A stretch of 64,000 bases of DNA, taken from contig JAIUPT010000032.1 in NCBI GenBank assembly GCA_022315425.1, positions 856,501 through 920,500 of the forward strand. The letters are read 5' to 3'. The DNA is from Pseudevernia furfuracea. Lineage: Eukaryota; Ascomycota; Lecanoromycetes; Lecanorales; Parmeliaceae. The position numbers and the translations under genes were made by a program. Shown here in pieces: positions 1 to 11,234 of this stretch (position 1 is the first letter of the stretch; the number at the start of each line of letters is the position of its first letter). Below the pieces are notes generated by a model. It had not been told where the DNA came from and searched no databases. It was given only the letters and a program-made list of their open reading frames with translations.

Positions 1-495
1 TTTGTCAACAAGAATTCTGGACATGTTAAGCTCCATTTAATTTACGTCCTTTTTTTTTTCTACACGTCTTGTGAACCCCGCTACCGAACTACACACACAA
101 TCGGGTATAAACAAAAGGCCTTGAATCCGAACTCGTACCGAAGATCCCAAGCTGCTCGGTTTCCCTCCTTCCTGGTCTAGCCATGGCGGCATCGACCTCT
201 GACAAACTTGTGAACACGACTTGAACTTTCCTGTATTGAGCAGTGATGAATCGACTGGGATGTTGCCTCAGGTGGCCCCGGGAGGCTTCATCATCAGCAA
301 GGCCATACCCCGTCGTTGTCCGAGAGCCCCAGCCAAGGTGCTGGATATGTTCATGAATCAAAATCTTATGTTGTACATTTCGCCTTCATCTATACATGCA
401 ATTGTCTCTTGGGTCCACCTAGAACGAGAAAAATGCTCAATCGGTCGTTTTTGATGCGCATGAGATACACTACCCAGTGATGATTTCGATACGTG
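1..495. other. Gene-free stretch at left edge
   Basis: Only short frames occur here, none with a recognisable domain or convincing splice sites. It is the 3' flank of the minus-strand glycosyltransferase gene. Confidence 0.5.
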
Positions 496-2016
496 CTAGC
501 CCCCATCGTCGACCCTTTTGCCTTCTATCCAGAACAACTCCAACAGGCTGTCGATATCTCCGTCCACGCCTGAATGAAGGTATGACTGCCTCACACCCCC
601 TTCGGTGACCGCAGAGTCGATTAATACGTACTGGATCTTTTCTTCCTCTGGCATCATTCTTCGTCTTGTTGGCCCTAGCGAATGATCGGTGCCTCCATTG
701 AAAGAATTCTTGACGGGCGGAACCTCGTCCCATGTTTCCTCCATTTTCTCCATATCCGTACCCTCCAATTTGCCTTTGGGATAGAGCGCGAGCGAGTAGC
801 CATTGGTGAGGACCATTTCCGAACCAAATTGCCATCGTTGGAGGAAACAGTCGCCGCAGACGTCCGCTACTAGGTGCATCATTGGTATGTTGTACCCGTT
901 CAAACTTGCGGCCCCTGCTTTCCAATGGTGAAGAGATAAAGGCATACGCCCCCCTTCAAAGACCCCTGATAGGTCTGCATGTACGTCAAGCTGGTGCAAA
1001 TCTCGTTCATATGTTAATTTAGTCCCCGTCAGAAGGTATATACATTCCATGATGCGAATATCTCCAGCGGTTGTGTGTGAAGCCTCTATACAGCTCCGGT
1101 AATTACTGTTCATGATCTCGGCCAGCGGGATCGAAAGGAATATACCAGCCCCACCAAATCCCATCATACCGTAATGTGCTACAGCCCACCAAATCTCAGA
1201 CAACGCACCGACGTAATACTCCTGAGTAGTATCATACTTAGCGAGCATGGTCACAAGTGCAGGAATGGAAGGGAAGAAGGTGTCGTCGTCCAGAAGACTA
1301 ATCCATTTCGTCTTGTCGTCACGATTGCTGTACAGAGTTTCGATGAGTGAGAAGTACTTTATAGAAAAGGAGTCCTGGAGCTCAAGAGGTTCGACGAGGG
1401 TGACATCCATGCCAAGACCACGCATTCGTTCTTGTAATTCGGCCTTTTGCTGGGGATCGGCGGCCACAGCGTCGACCCTTTCCACACCCTCGGACTCTAC
1501 AGTTTGCTCCGACTCGATGACTATGACGAACAGCTTGGCATTGGTGTGTGGGAGCCAACGCAGAAGGGACGGGAGGGAAGCAGCGAGGCGCTTGAGGGTG
1601 GTGGAGATGCCGAAGATGATATGAGAGGCATCGCCAGAATCTTTGGCCAAGGCTGGCACGCTCAGAAGGTAAGGCGTCTCACAATGCCGCAGTGAGACGT
1701 TGACGTCTTCGGAGAGGTCGATGGTCTGAAACTCTGGGAATAGAGACGCATCAAGCTTGGTGATTGAAGCGCGCTCGAGGCCCGGGGTCGGATTGACGAC
1801 GACGTCACGGTGGGCATATCGTATGGGATAGGTGAGGTTTAGTCCGACCAGCCAGTCGAGTTTATCCGGGCATGCATCAATGGGGCGGAGATGGAGAGCG
1901 GGCAGCCAATCGGGGGCGGACGAGCCTCTTCGGGAGGAGAGCCGAGCGATGAAGGTGACGGATGCGAGGGAGATGAGGCAAAGTATCAGAGTAATACCCT
2001 TGTTGCGCAAAAGCAT
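496..2016 (-). CDS. GT31/fringe-like Golgi glycosyltransferase
   Basis: Single-exon gene of 506 residues from the ATG at 2016. The open frame continues upstream to 2196, but the downstream start places one hydrophobic signal-anchor (about residues 7-25) right at the N-terminus, as expected for a type II Golgi enzyme, so I prefer it. The lumenal part has the fringe/DUF604-type layout: a stretch ending in WISLLDDDTFF with the metal-binding acidic triplet at residues 243-245, followed by a Gly-rich segment (MMGFGGAGIFLS) typical of fungal GT31-like proteins. It probably transfers a sugar from a nucleotide donor to a protein or glycolipid acceptor; donor and acceptor cannot be read from sequence. 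Its upstream neighbour is myosin V on the same strand, about 0.9 kb away. Confidence 0.85.
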   Translation of the reverse strand: MLLRNKGITLILCLISLASVTFIARLSSRRGSSAPDWLPALHLRPIDACPDKLDWLVGLNLTYPIRYAHRDVVVNPTPGLERASITKLDASLFPEFQTIDLSEDVNVSLRHCETPYLLSVPALAKDSGDASHIIFGISTTLKRLAASLPSLLRWLPHTNAKLFVIVIESEQTVESEGVERVDAVAADPQQKAELQERMRGLGMDVTLVEPLELQDSFSIKYFSLIETLYSNRDDKTKWISLLDDDTFFPSIPALVTMLAKYDTTQEYYVGALSEIWWAVAHYGMMGFGGAGIFLSIPLAEIMNSNYRSCIEASHTTAGDIRIMECIYLLTGTKLTYERDLHQLDVHADLSGVFEGGRMPLSLHHWKAGAASLNGYNIPMMHLVADVCGDCFLQRWQFGSEMVLTNGYSLALYPKGKLEGTDMEKMEETWDEVPPVKNSFNGGTDHSLGPTRRRMMPEEEKIQYVLIDSAVTEGGVRQSYLHSGVDGDIDSLLELFWIEGKRVDDGG

Positions 2017-2892
2017 TGTGTGCACGTGTACAGCCCTAATAGGCGAGAGTGGCAGCGTAGCAGGGATGGACTGGCACGGATGGACCAGCTTGACGTGTAT
2101 ATTATTTAAGTCGTTGAAAGAACATGTCTTATCAAGAAGATAGAAGATAGAAAGAAGCAAGAAGCAGAAAGCAGAAAGCAAAAGAAAAAACCCCAAAACA
2201 AAAGCCGGCTAGACAGAGGATATTATTATACGAATTACGAAGATTTGTAGTAAGGTAGTAAGGTAGTAAGGTAGTAGTAGGGTTGGTGAGATGAGATTAA
2301 TGTGCTGAAATGCGGAGGATGGCTTTTGTAAGGTTTAACCTCTCGCTTGCATGAAAAAACCATCCTACTTCTAGCGTACGAGAGCGAGTACTTTACCGTA
2401 CTACTTACTACTACTACTTACTACTACTACTTACTACTACTACTTACAGTATCCCGGTGTCAATCGTGGATTTGTCTTCGCGACAGCATTATTGTTTCAT
2501 CAAATTGCTCTCATCTCCCACCATTCCAATGTATTTATGAACATAGTAAGATTACAACAATATCTTGTCACGTACACTGCTCATGAGGAACAGGGCAGCT
2601 AGGCTGCTAGCAATCTTAGCCCGCAAACCTTACCATCCTGCTGGCCCAATGCCAACCGATCACCCATTGAAACCCATCTTCACTTGCGCCATCGCCATCG
2701 CTTTATACATACTGAGCAGTGTGGAGCGTGCCAAACATGCGGCAGCACCTGACAGAACATCGTAAATGCAAACATCATCAAGCACCCGCTTAAATCCAAC
2801 GTGCGAAGCCGGGCAATCGCACCACTATGCTCCAAATATGGTACACGAAGATCGATCAAAGGGTATCGTCATAGGCGTCTCCGCTACATCCC
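2017..2892. other. Intergenic region with GTA/TAC trinucleotide repeats
   Basis: About 0.9 kb between the glycosyltransferase start and the myosin stop. It carries a TAGTAAGG-type tandem repeat at 2247-2280 and a (CTA)n CTTA tract at 2400-2447. I see no supportable gene. It should hold the glycosyltransferase promoter. Confidence 0.5.
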
Positions 2893-5800
2893 TCAACCGC
2901 TTTGCTCCAACTGCTCTGCTGCCGCCGACATTGGCTCTAGCTCCACGTCGCTGACTTCCGCAACACCATTCCCATCCCGCATGTCTTGCGGCTCCGGTAC
3001 TTCGAATTCTAGCTTTTCTTGTTGAGCTACCGCCTGTGCTGACACGATCTCTGCCAAACGCTTGAGGCGGGGGGTTTGCAGCCAGGACGGCGTGTAAGTC
3101 TCCAGAGCGGTAATCACCCGGGGTTCGGCGATCTCGTAGGGTCCGCTGTCTTCCATGTCCACGGCCGTCAGGAGTAGCACATCGCCTTTCTCGGTTACTC
3201 TTGACGCCACCGCTTTCATAATGTCGCCGTTGATCGGTTGTTCGTAATCTGCTACCAGGTATTGATTGAGCAGCTTCTGTATTTGATTCGGCGACAGCCT
3301 GAATGAACACTGTCAGCGACTAATTCAGCCGAGCGGCAACTGAATTACTCACATCCAACAAATGTCTTGGATGATCTCGATATCATTCAAGGTAGCCTTT
3401 TTGAGCTGCAGTAATTTTGTTGCTTGCTAAAATGAAGTTAGCTGTAATTTTCGTGTGGGAGCAGGCACGCATACCATGAGATGCTCGAGTTGGAGGGTGC
3501 CCTCAGGCATATCGTGACTTTTACACCATTCTTCGATGCGGGTTATGTTGTAATTGATTTGTAAGCCACGTTTCCAGGACAGGAAATTACGGCGCATAAG
3601 CAGGTCGTTGAATGCTGTTACCCCCACGAGCCTCAAAAGCTCCGTTAACGTCTGAGTGATTATTGAATCCTCCAGATAATAGGCCTTCATAGCCTTGAAA
3701 GCGTTGTTCAGTAGACTCAAAAGATTGTCCATACTGTATGCTGGCGTGTTGTTGGATTGCAGGAGCTTGCCGAGAAATCTGTTACTCTCACTGGTGACGA
3801 ATCCTGGCAGGGACTGCGACTCGATGATTGCTGGTACTATCATCTTTTGCAGCTTCTTCTTGAGCACTTTCATCCATGTATGGTAGATGTTGAATTCTAG
3901 ACTCTCCAAGTCGTGCTTCACAATCTCTAGAAGCCGATCGTACTCGTAGTTATCAGTCTTCTGTGCTTCGTACCAATCCTCTGCAAGAAACACAAAAGAG
4001 AGCATCTCGTGAACGTTAGAGAGCCAGAAAGCGCCAGGGTTGATAGCATCGTCGCCTTCGTGTTGCATGACCTCTTGCTGCACAGATTGCATCACGTTAG
4101 CAAGGAACCGTTCCGACTCTTTGACAAATCCGTTATTCCACATCTCAGAGGTTACTAGGTTGATCAAGTAGGCGGGAAACAAGACCTCTTTATCAGTGGG
4201 TGTGGGCGTTGTACTTGGTGCGGGAATTTTCAAGTTTTTGATCAAGCCCATGGTGACTTCCTCGTTCAACCCGTCTTCGTCTGAAAGAAGGTTCTCCAGT
4301 TCAAATTCAACATTGTCTAGGACAGGACTGAAGGTCGATCCGGAAAGGTTCTCACGGTGGGCATTGGTGCCCATGATGGCCATAGAGCTTGGACGCGGAT
4401 GGTAAGCGGAGCTGAAACGGTCTGGTTCCACCCTTTCCGCACCAGCGCTCCTGCGCTTCGGTTTCTTCGAAGACACGAGGTTGATGAGGCCATTGGTTTG
4501 AGGCTGTGGGGCGTGGCCATTGGTTAGTTCGCCATTCACAGGGATAGCGCGCTTGGCAAGATCCAGTTGGTCTTGGAGGTCGGCCAATTGTTGACGTAAC
4601 GACATCTTTTCATTTTCGTGTTCATTTCCAGCTTTCTTCGCATTTCCTAATTCAATATTAGTTGTCCGGAGCGACTCTCGAAGGTTCTTCCCCTCTTCCT
4701 GCAAACGTTTCGTATTCGCAGCCGATTCGTCATATGTTTGCTGCAATCTCTTCATCTCTTCTTCCATGGCATTCAGGCGAGCTGCCGTGATGCCAGCTTG
4801 GTTGGCCTCGACTTGGAGCTCCTTCGAGCGGCTTTCGAGAGTGTTGTGTCGTGTCTTCCATGATTTCAGTTGATTCTCGTAGCCTTCAACTTGAGCTATT
4901 AAAGCCTTGTTCTCGCGCTTCATAGCACCCAAAGATTGAGTCAGTTCGACAACCTTGTTCTCCAGCTTGTACGATATTTGCTTGAGATCTCTAGCCTCTT
5001 CTCGTAATGTTTTATAGCCCTGTCGTGCCTGCTTGCCGCGCCATAAACTTTGGATGATGACGACCTTCTTGCGATATTGCCTCCATGAGCGCAATTGCCG
5101 CCGTGTCCGCCATGATCGTTGTATTGTGACAGCCGCATTGCCAACTCTTGTCTCCATGATATATCTCCTGCAAAGATACCCCTTGGTGATTCCTTGGAGC
5201 ATTATAATATTAGCACGTATTTCATTGAATCGCTTTTTATCCTTGTGGCCACGCCATACTTTCTGTATGCTTGTCGCAGCTCTGATTTGGCGCACTTCTT
5301 CCGCACGTTGACGAGCTTGGTAACCTCGGGTCCATGCCTGAAAAAGAAGTATCGAATTTCTAGCCTCGAGGTACTTTCTTCTGTAGTATTTGCAGCGCAA
5401 ATTCTTTTGTATCATCACGGCACATTCGTTGAGCTTTGTTGTCCGCAGGTTCTCGAGGAAGGCAAGCATGCCGGCACGAAAGAAAATCTTTGTGATTCCC
5501 AACTGGTATTTGTCAAGACCCCTGTTACTCCCTTGTCCGAGTGCCTTCTTCAAAATGGCATTTGCCATCTCCCGGATAGCCGAAGTCCATGACTGAGAGG
5601 GAACCAGCATGTAGTAGCGCATCGCGAATTCCTCGTACGTCCATCGAGTAGGGTAGCCCGCGCAACTGATCCTCACAGTTTCTAGTACACCGCAAGCTCG
5701 CAATTGGCTCAAGACCATTGGGCCTTCGAATTTCCACGACTCCTTACTCTCATTGGGTTTGATGCAACGAATATAGTGCACCTCTGTCGAGTTAATCGTG

Positions 5801-7944
5801 TGCATCAATTCAATGAGAGAGGATTTGAAAATTCCTCCAAGCGTGGGCTTTCTATTGGCAGCGACACCCATCCTTCTGTTGGAGGTTGGCACCGCTTTCG
5901 CGTTTGACGCCGTTGCAGATTCCTTTTCTCGGACTACTGAAGCAGCTTCTAAGACTTCGCCGAGGAATGCGTTGGAGGCAAGGCGAAGGACCTCCATGTG
6001 TTCATCAGGCACCGTGTCGCGGTTTTTTTCAATGAAGCCATCCGATTCGTAGGTCACATCAACGGCGTAATGGCATACGGTGAAGGCAGACTTGCCGAAC
6101 CGTGGCTTTTTGTAATATTTTGACTTATCGTTCGCAAAGTTGTGATGTAGTTTCGTTACGAATTGCTCGTCAGATCCCATGGGTAGCCTTGACTCTTCAT
6201 CCAGCAAGGCAAGGACTCCGAGTTTGGCCTCGATAAGATCAATGCAAGGCTGGTTGTCCGAGAAATCGATGAAAGTCCAATCGATCTTCTCACGTAGATA
6301 TTCTTCTTGCTCCAACTTGAAGACATGCTGATTGAATTCTTGCTGCAATTTCTCGTTCGCATAATTGATACAGAATTGCTCGAAAGAATTTTTAGCAAAA
6401 TGTTCAAATCCGTAGATGTCCAGGACTCCGATAAACGTTGCGACCTTCCTGTCAACTTCCTCTGTGGCTAGACCGTTGTTGATGCTTTCGACTAACCAAT
6501 CAAACAGACTGGAATAGATGAACTTGGCAACAGAGTCCCGAACCACCAGTGCTTGCTGCTGGGTAAGATTTGACATGATTCGTTCCCCTCTTGTAATTAA
6601 TTGTTTCTTGATAGTCCATTTTGCAAATTCACTAGCATCGACACCAAGGATTTGGCAAGCCTTGAGGAGCGATGGTTCGGTGGAAGGAAGGACCGAGTCT
6701 GTCCTTGTGGCTGTAATTTTGACATTTCCAAGATGAAGCAGAGCACTGAGTAGGCCAAATATCTGAGCCTGCTTGTCTTGGCTGACGCCTATCGTTGTTA
6801 AAGATTGCCGGGTCGCATCGAAGTCTGCCTTGTCGTCCACGCCTTCTATGACTGGGGCGCCGCCTTGGTTGAGGTAGTCAAAATGTTCGACTGGAAGCAA
6901 ACCCCACTCCTGCCGCTCTATTTCTGTAGCGCCAGCCACCAGCTGGTAAAAAACATGGTAGTTCCTTTCCTTCAGTGGCTGGAAGACCAACCTTGAGCGT
7001 TCGAGTAGGTATGTCCTGATTTTTGCACCAACGATCTCTGTCTTTGTGTCGAACATGATCTCAATATATTTCCCAAACCGTGACGAGTTGTCATTCCGGG
7101 TAGTCTTAGCATTACCGAAGGCCTCCATGACAGGATTGGTGGCAAGAATCTGTTCCTCCGTTTCGCTCATTGCATCCGCAATGCCCTTGGCTCGTTTCCC
7201 CGGCTGGTCGGGCGATTCTCGAGTTGCAAAATACCTCATTATGTACTTGGCACTGACGGTCTTGCCCGCTCCTGATTCACCGGAGACAACGATGGTCTGA
7301 TTCTTGTTGTCCCGTAACATGTCCCTAAACCACTTAGTACGTAGACTTGAGGACTGGGCCCAGGAAATCTTACGCAAAAGCTTCCTCGGCGATAGCGAAT
7401 AGATGAGGAGCCTGAGAGGATCTTTGCTTGCCCGCGTAAACTTGTACCATGCCAGGCACATAGAGCGAGTCTACCCGAGCGAACGGGTTGGTGGCGATGA
7501 GGACAATACCGCTGTATGTGTATATTTCCTTTTGCGAATACCGTAACCTGATGGCTTGGAGAACTGTCAACGTGTTAGCGTGGCGTTGCTGGAGAATGAC
7601 CATGTCTGGACTTGCCGGCTGGCTCATTGAGATGTGATAAGTTCGTGAGATCATCGCTAGCTTCGAGTATGGCAGGGTTCATAAGGGGAGGAAGAGAGGC
7701 ATTGCTATCATCTTGAAGAGCGGCAACCGTAGTTTGAAGTGTTTTCGACTGATTTCACATGCATGAGCCATGTCCAGACGGGCCATTCCTGAGTGGGCGC
7801 GAAGCTTACCTCCCCGTTAGCCAGTTGAAAAACCAGCTTGACCTTGTCTGCCTCTATGCTTTTTGACTCTACCTCCGAGGCAACCCATCCTTCTGTAGGA
7901 TCAGGCTGCCATGCCCGTGTCCCAACATCATAATTGTGTGCCAT
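2893..7944 (-). CDS. MYO2: Class V myosin heavy chain
   Basis: Actin-based motor that carries secretory vesicles and organelles to hyphal tips. Exons: 7944-7810, 7748-7616, 7563-7374, 7324-3475, 3426-3353 and 3298-2893; phases join exactly and give 1595 residues, normal for fungal myosin V. Visible parts: N-terminal SH3-like segment; motor domain with P-loop GESGAGKT at 168-175 and the switch-region NDNSSRFGK; six IQ motifs for calmodulin-type light chains at about 787-930; a coiled coil; and a C-terminal DIL cargo-binding domain over the last roughly 380 residues. Intron 2 (7615-7564) must use a GC donor: only GC-AG removal restores the conserved NEPAVLQAI, and the nearest GT donor shifts the frame. 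Introns are clustered at the two ends, leaving a 3.85-kb central exon. Confidence 0.96.
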
Positions 7945-8751
7945 AGCACCTCAAGGAGAGGGGCTCCTGAAGGCTGCCAGCGTGGGAAACAAACGCTTGC
8001 CCGTTCCCAATTTGGTGCAGTTTGTTGTTAGGATACGTGGACAACGCGGCCACGTTGCTGAAGAGGCTATGAATAGTCAAGAGCTATAGCAAGGGCAGCA
8101 ACGGAGGCTCTCAGGAGTCTGGAGAAGTCTCATGGTTGAAAAAAAAAAAGGTGTGAGGGAGCCCGCATTCGGGTTGGTTGCCTTTCTCTAAGCGGCTGGC
8201 TCAAACCACCACTCTCCTGGGGCTAGTACTTCACAATAATGCAGGGGTTCAGCCCCTATTATATTTATTGATTACACACATATTTCGGATCGAAAACACT
8301 AACAACCTACTCATGATGCTAATACTCATTCTATTGTCTCTTGAAAAACACCTCACAGCGCCATGTGATGGATCTTGTCAGTTCGCCTCAATAACGCCCC
8401 ATATATTCACTCTATATGCGTCTATTGTTTTTGTCTATGGTCTACATTATCGCCAACAATTGACTAAAGCTTCAGAGCCGGAATCCGAAGCGTTCTCCAT
8501 CTCTTTGCAAGCATACTGCTGGAGCAAAAAGATAGGCTTCTTTTGCTCATGTGCATGGTACAGCTCTCGCCAAGGATTGGACGGCAGTCCATGAGGATCC
8601 CCCAAAGCGTCTCTTTGATTATGCGGTCCAATACATACGACGAAGCTCTTATGGTTATATGATCATTGGTATTGCGAAGGACCGAATTCTAGAGCGAGGG
8701 GAGATCTCTGCTTTAGTACAATACCCGCGTCATGATTCGAGCTAGGTGTCG
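7945..8751. other. Intergenic, myosin V promoter side
   Basis: About 0.8 kb between the myosin start and the PGDH stop. A poly-A run lies at about 8141. An open frame on the plus strand (8178-8594) is AT-rich with no family resemblance, and I do not call it. Confidence 0.5.
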
Positions 8752-10411
8752 TCAGCAGGGTGGAATAGATAGCGATAGCAATGGCGGAAGCCTCCTACAG
8801 CTCAAACTCTCGAGTCTTTGATAAAGATCTTTGATGATCGCAACGTTGACACTGCTAATATCAGCCATCAAGTATGCAACCTAAATAACCGTTAGCGATG
8901 CACTCTGTTGGGAGAGCCTCTGTGCCTACCTCGCCTCTGCTGTCCGTCATCTGTTTGTCGACGTTATGGTTGCCCAAAATTGCATTGACTGAAGGCGTAA
9001 GCATTATCTCAAGCGGAAAACGACTTCGCTGAATCTCACCTCCCCGCAGAACGCCTGGTATGTTACGGTGAATGTATATTACCCGCACGTGATTTGGCTC
9101 ATCCATAGTCAACGACCGCAAATTGACTTCGGGCATGTTGACCGCGCCCAAAGTAGCTCCCTCATTCACGTAGCGTACTAAAGCCGCGCTCACTTCAATG
9201 CCAATCGCGCTCTGGGCTTCTTCAGTGCTGCCTCCTATATGTGGTGTAAGGATTATATTTCTGAGACTTCGGAGATCTTCAGCCCAAGGGTTGAGCTCAT
9301 TCGTAAAATAGTCCCCGTTGCCTCCTGGTTCCACTGGATAAACATCCAGGGCGGCCCCAGCTAACTTGCCAGAGCGCATGGCGTCGATCAGGACCGGAAT
9401 ATCAATGACGCTGCCACGACTTGCATTAATTAGATAGCTGCCGTTCTTCATATAATCCATTTCTCTGCGGCTAATCAGGTTGTTGGTTTCTGGCAACTCC
9501 GGTACGTGACAGGTCACAAAATCAGCAGCCCGCAGCAGGGCTTCCAGACTTGGTACTTGCTTCGCAGTCCCCAAGGCCATTAGATTGATGACATCGTAAT
9601 ATATCACGGTCATGCCGAACGCTTCAGCAAGCACGGAAAGCTGGGATCCAATATGTCCATAGCCTATAATGCCTAGGACGGATGTCAGATAGTAGAAAAC
9701 CAACAGTGTTCTTTAAAATTACCCAGCGTCTTTCCGCGTATCTCCCAACAGCCGTTGCTGACCTTATTCCATGTTCCTTTGTGCAGCTCTGTCGATCGAT
9801 CACCAAGCTGCCTGGCCAGGGAGATGATCTCCGCAATGACAAGCTCAGCAACACTACGAGAGTTGCTGAAGGGAGAATTGAACACTGCAATGCCATGTTC
9901 GGCGGCATATTGCGTGTCGACCTGATTTGTGCCTATGCAGAAGCATCCAATGACAATCAGGTTCTTGGCCTCTCGAAGGACTCTGGCTGTAAGCTTGGTC
10001 TTGGAGCGTATGCCAATGACGTGAACATCTCTACAACGATCAGTTCGAGATTTCCGCATGCAAAGGGGCTCATGCGTTACCCCACCGTATTTTCTCCAGC
10101 AACTCATCCTCAGGCAACGCGGACTTCAGATGGGTGACTTGGTACCCTTGAGATTCCAGCATGGTTCGGCCAGTCACATTGACATTCTCGAGCAGAAGAA
10201 TCTTTATGTCCTCCGTAGCAAAAGGTTTCAGTTGTTTCGTTAAACCTCCAGTGGCTGCGCGTGTCAAATGCGATCCAGACATGGTCCATGGTGGGGTGTG
10301 GAAACCTGGTGGAGATGTTGAAATACCAAGGCTGGAGGATACTTGCCTGACGAGGTCTGTCGAAGACGGCTCTATATCTATACCTTCGGTCACATCTAAA
10401 GCTGAAGCCAT
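8752..10411 (-). CDS. D-3-phosphoglycerate dehydrogenase
   Basis: Catalyses the first step of the phosphorylated serine pathway, oxidising 3-phosphoglycerate to 3-phosphohydroxypyruvate with NAD+. Exons: 10411-10086, 10030-9723, 9672-9040, 8988-8930 and 8880-8752, giving 484 residues, as in other fungi. Visible: an N-terminal extension, the substrate domain with CIGTNQVD, the Rossmann motif GYGHIG at 215-220, the INASRGS active-site loop and the TPHIGGST histidine motif, then a C-terminal ACT-type regulatory domain (HVRVIYIHRNIPGVLRG). The fourth exon is only 59 nt. The first donor is GTGGGG, weak but required for the conserved KIRDVHVIGIRSKT. The last roughly 15 residues, after LESLSCR, diverge from the usual short conserved tail. 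Its yeast paralogues are SER3/SER33. Confidence 0.95.
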
Positions 10412-11234
10412 ATTGGGCTTTCGTTTGCTAATCGCAGTCGCAAATACGCTTATTCCTTGACAGTTGGGGGTTGGGAGTCCCTCGGTCGATAGGTTTGCAC
10501 GGCTAAACTCCGGCCGGCAGTTGGTGACTCACAAAATGGTCTGCACGTAAAGTAAAGTCTTGAACATAGCCCTAACCCTACTTTCGGATGGCAGCCCCAG
10601 CTTTGCATGTAGGGCGTCATCCGATATGAGTCTTGGCGTTCAGGACTTTACGTGCAGACCTCTGTACTACTGAGGAGCTTGCGACGAAAGTATTCTGCTA
10701 CGATTATTCTACGCTCTATATTTTCTCTCTCTTTCGGATTCTGAATATACTGATGTTATTAAATGTTCGAACTTTGGAGACGGCATATTCCAAGGAGATT
10801 GCATTTCCAGAGATACGATTAATGGTTTTATTTCTAGCTGAGCACCCCTTATGCTTAATTTTACAATTTCTTTAATGAATTTTTTCACTTCATTGAGGTG
10901 TGCTTGTGCCTCGCCATGGGCTCGTAGTCCTGCATCAAGATTTGCTTCATATTTGGTGTGGTGTTCAGCTGTCTACTTACAAGACGTTGCTCGTATTGGT
11001 GCTTGAAGCTAGAGACAGACGCTGAAAGGAAACACGGAGTGTATCACCCAATACTGGTCATGTATAGCTGTGCACTAACCTCAGATAGTATGAGCACAAG
11101 ATGAACGCAGCGTAGAGGTGCGGCAGAAATCTTCAAGAATAAATGTGGAGTCTGGTTGCCTTGATAAAGTAGAACTTATTACAATCATCACATCATCCTT
11201 CCATCCTTTGACGCCGAACGAAAGGGGTCAGGAT
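10412..11234. other. Intergenic, PGDH promoter side
   Basis: About 0.8 kb with the foldback element at 10538-10660 and an AT-rich stretch at 10720-10880. I see no gene here. Confidence 0.5.
10538..10660. repeat. Foldback (inverted-repeat) element, MITE-like
   Basis: A 16-bp perfect inverted repeat (GGTCTGCACGTAAAGT at 10538-10553 and its complement at 10645-10660). The arms continue imperfectly: the left arm has a 5-nt insertion before TCTTGAAC, and the right arm has the matching GTTCAGGA. A second weak match (CGGATGGC versus GTCATCCG) lies further inside. The total is 123 bp and no coding sequence. No clear target-site duplication is visible at the edges. Confidence 0.6.

Noticed and set aside
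2016..2196. Longer start for the glycosyltransferase
   Set aside because: The extra 60 residues include a second hydrophobic stretch not expected in this family; the signal-anchor starts right after the inner ATG.
2825..3310. Antisense-phase frame in the myosin 3' region
   Set aside because: It overlaps the last myosin exon and intron in another phase, with no family match.
8178..8594. 138-codon plus-strand frame
   Set aside because: AT-rich, no domain, between two genes; likely chance.
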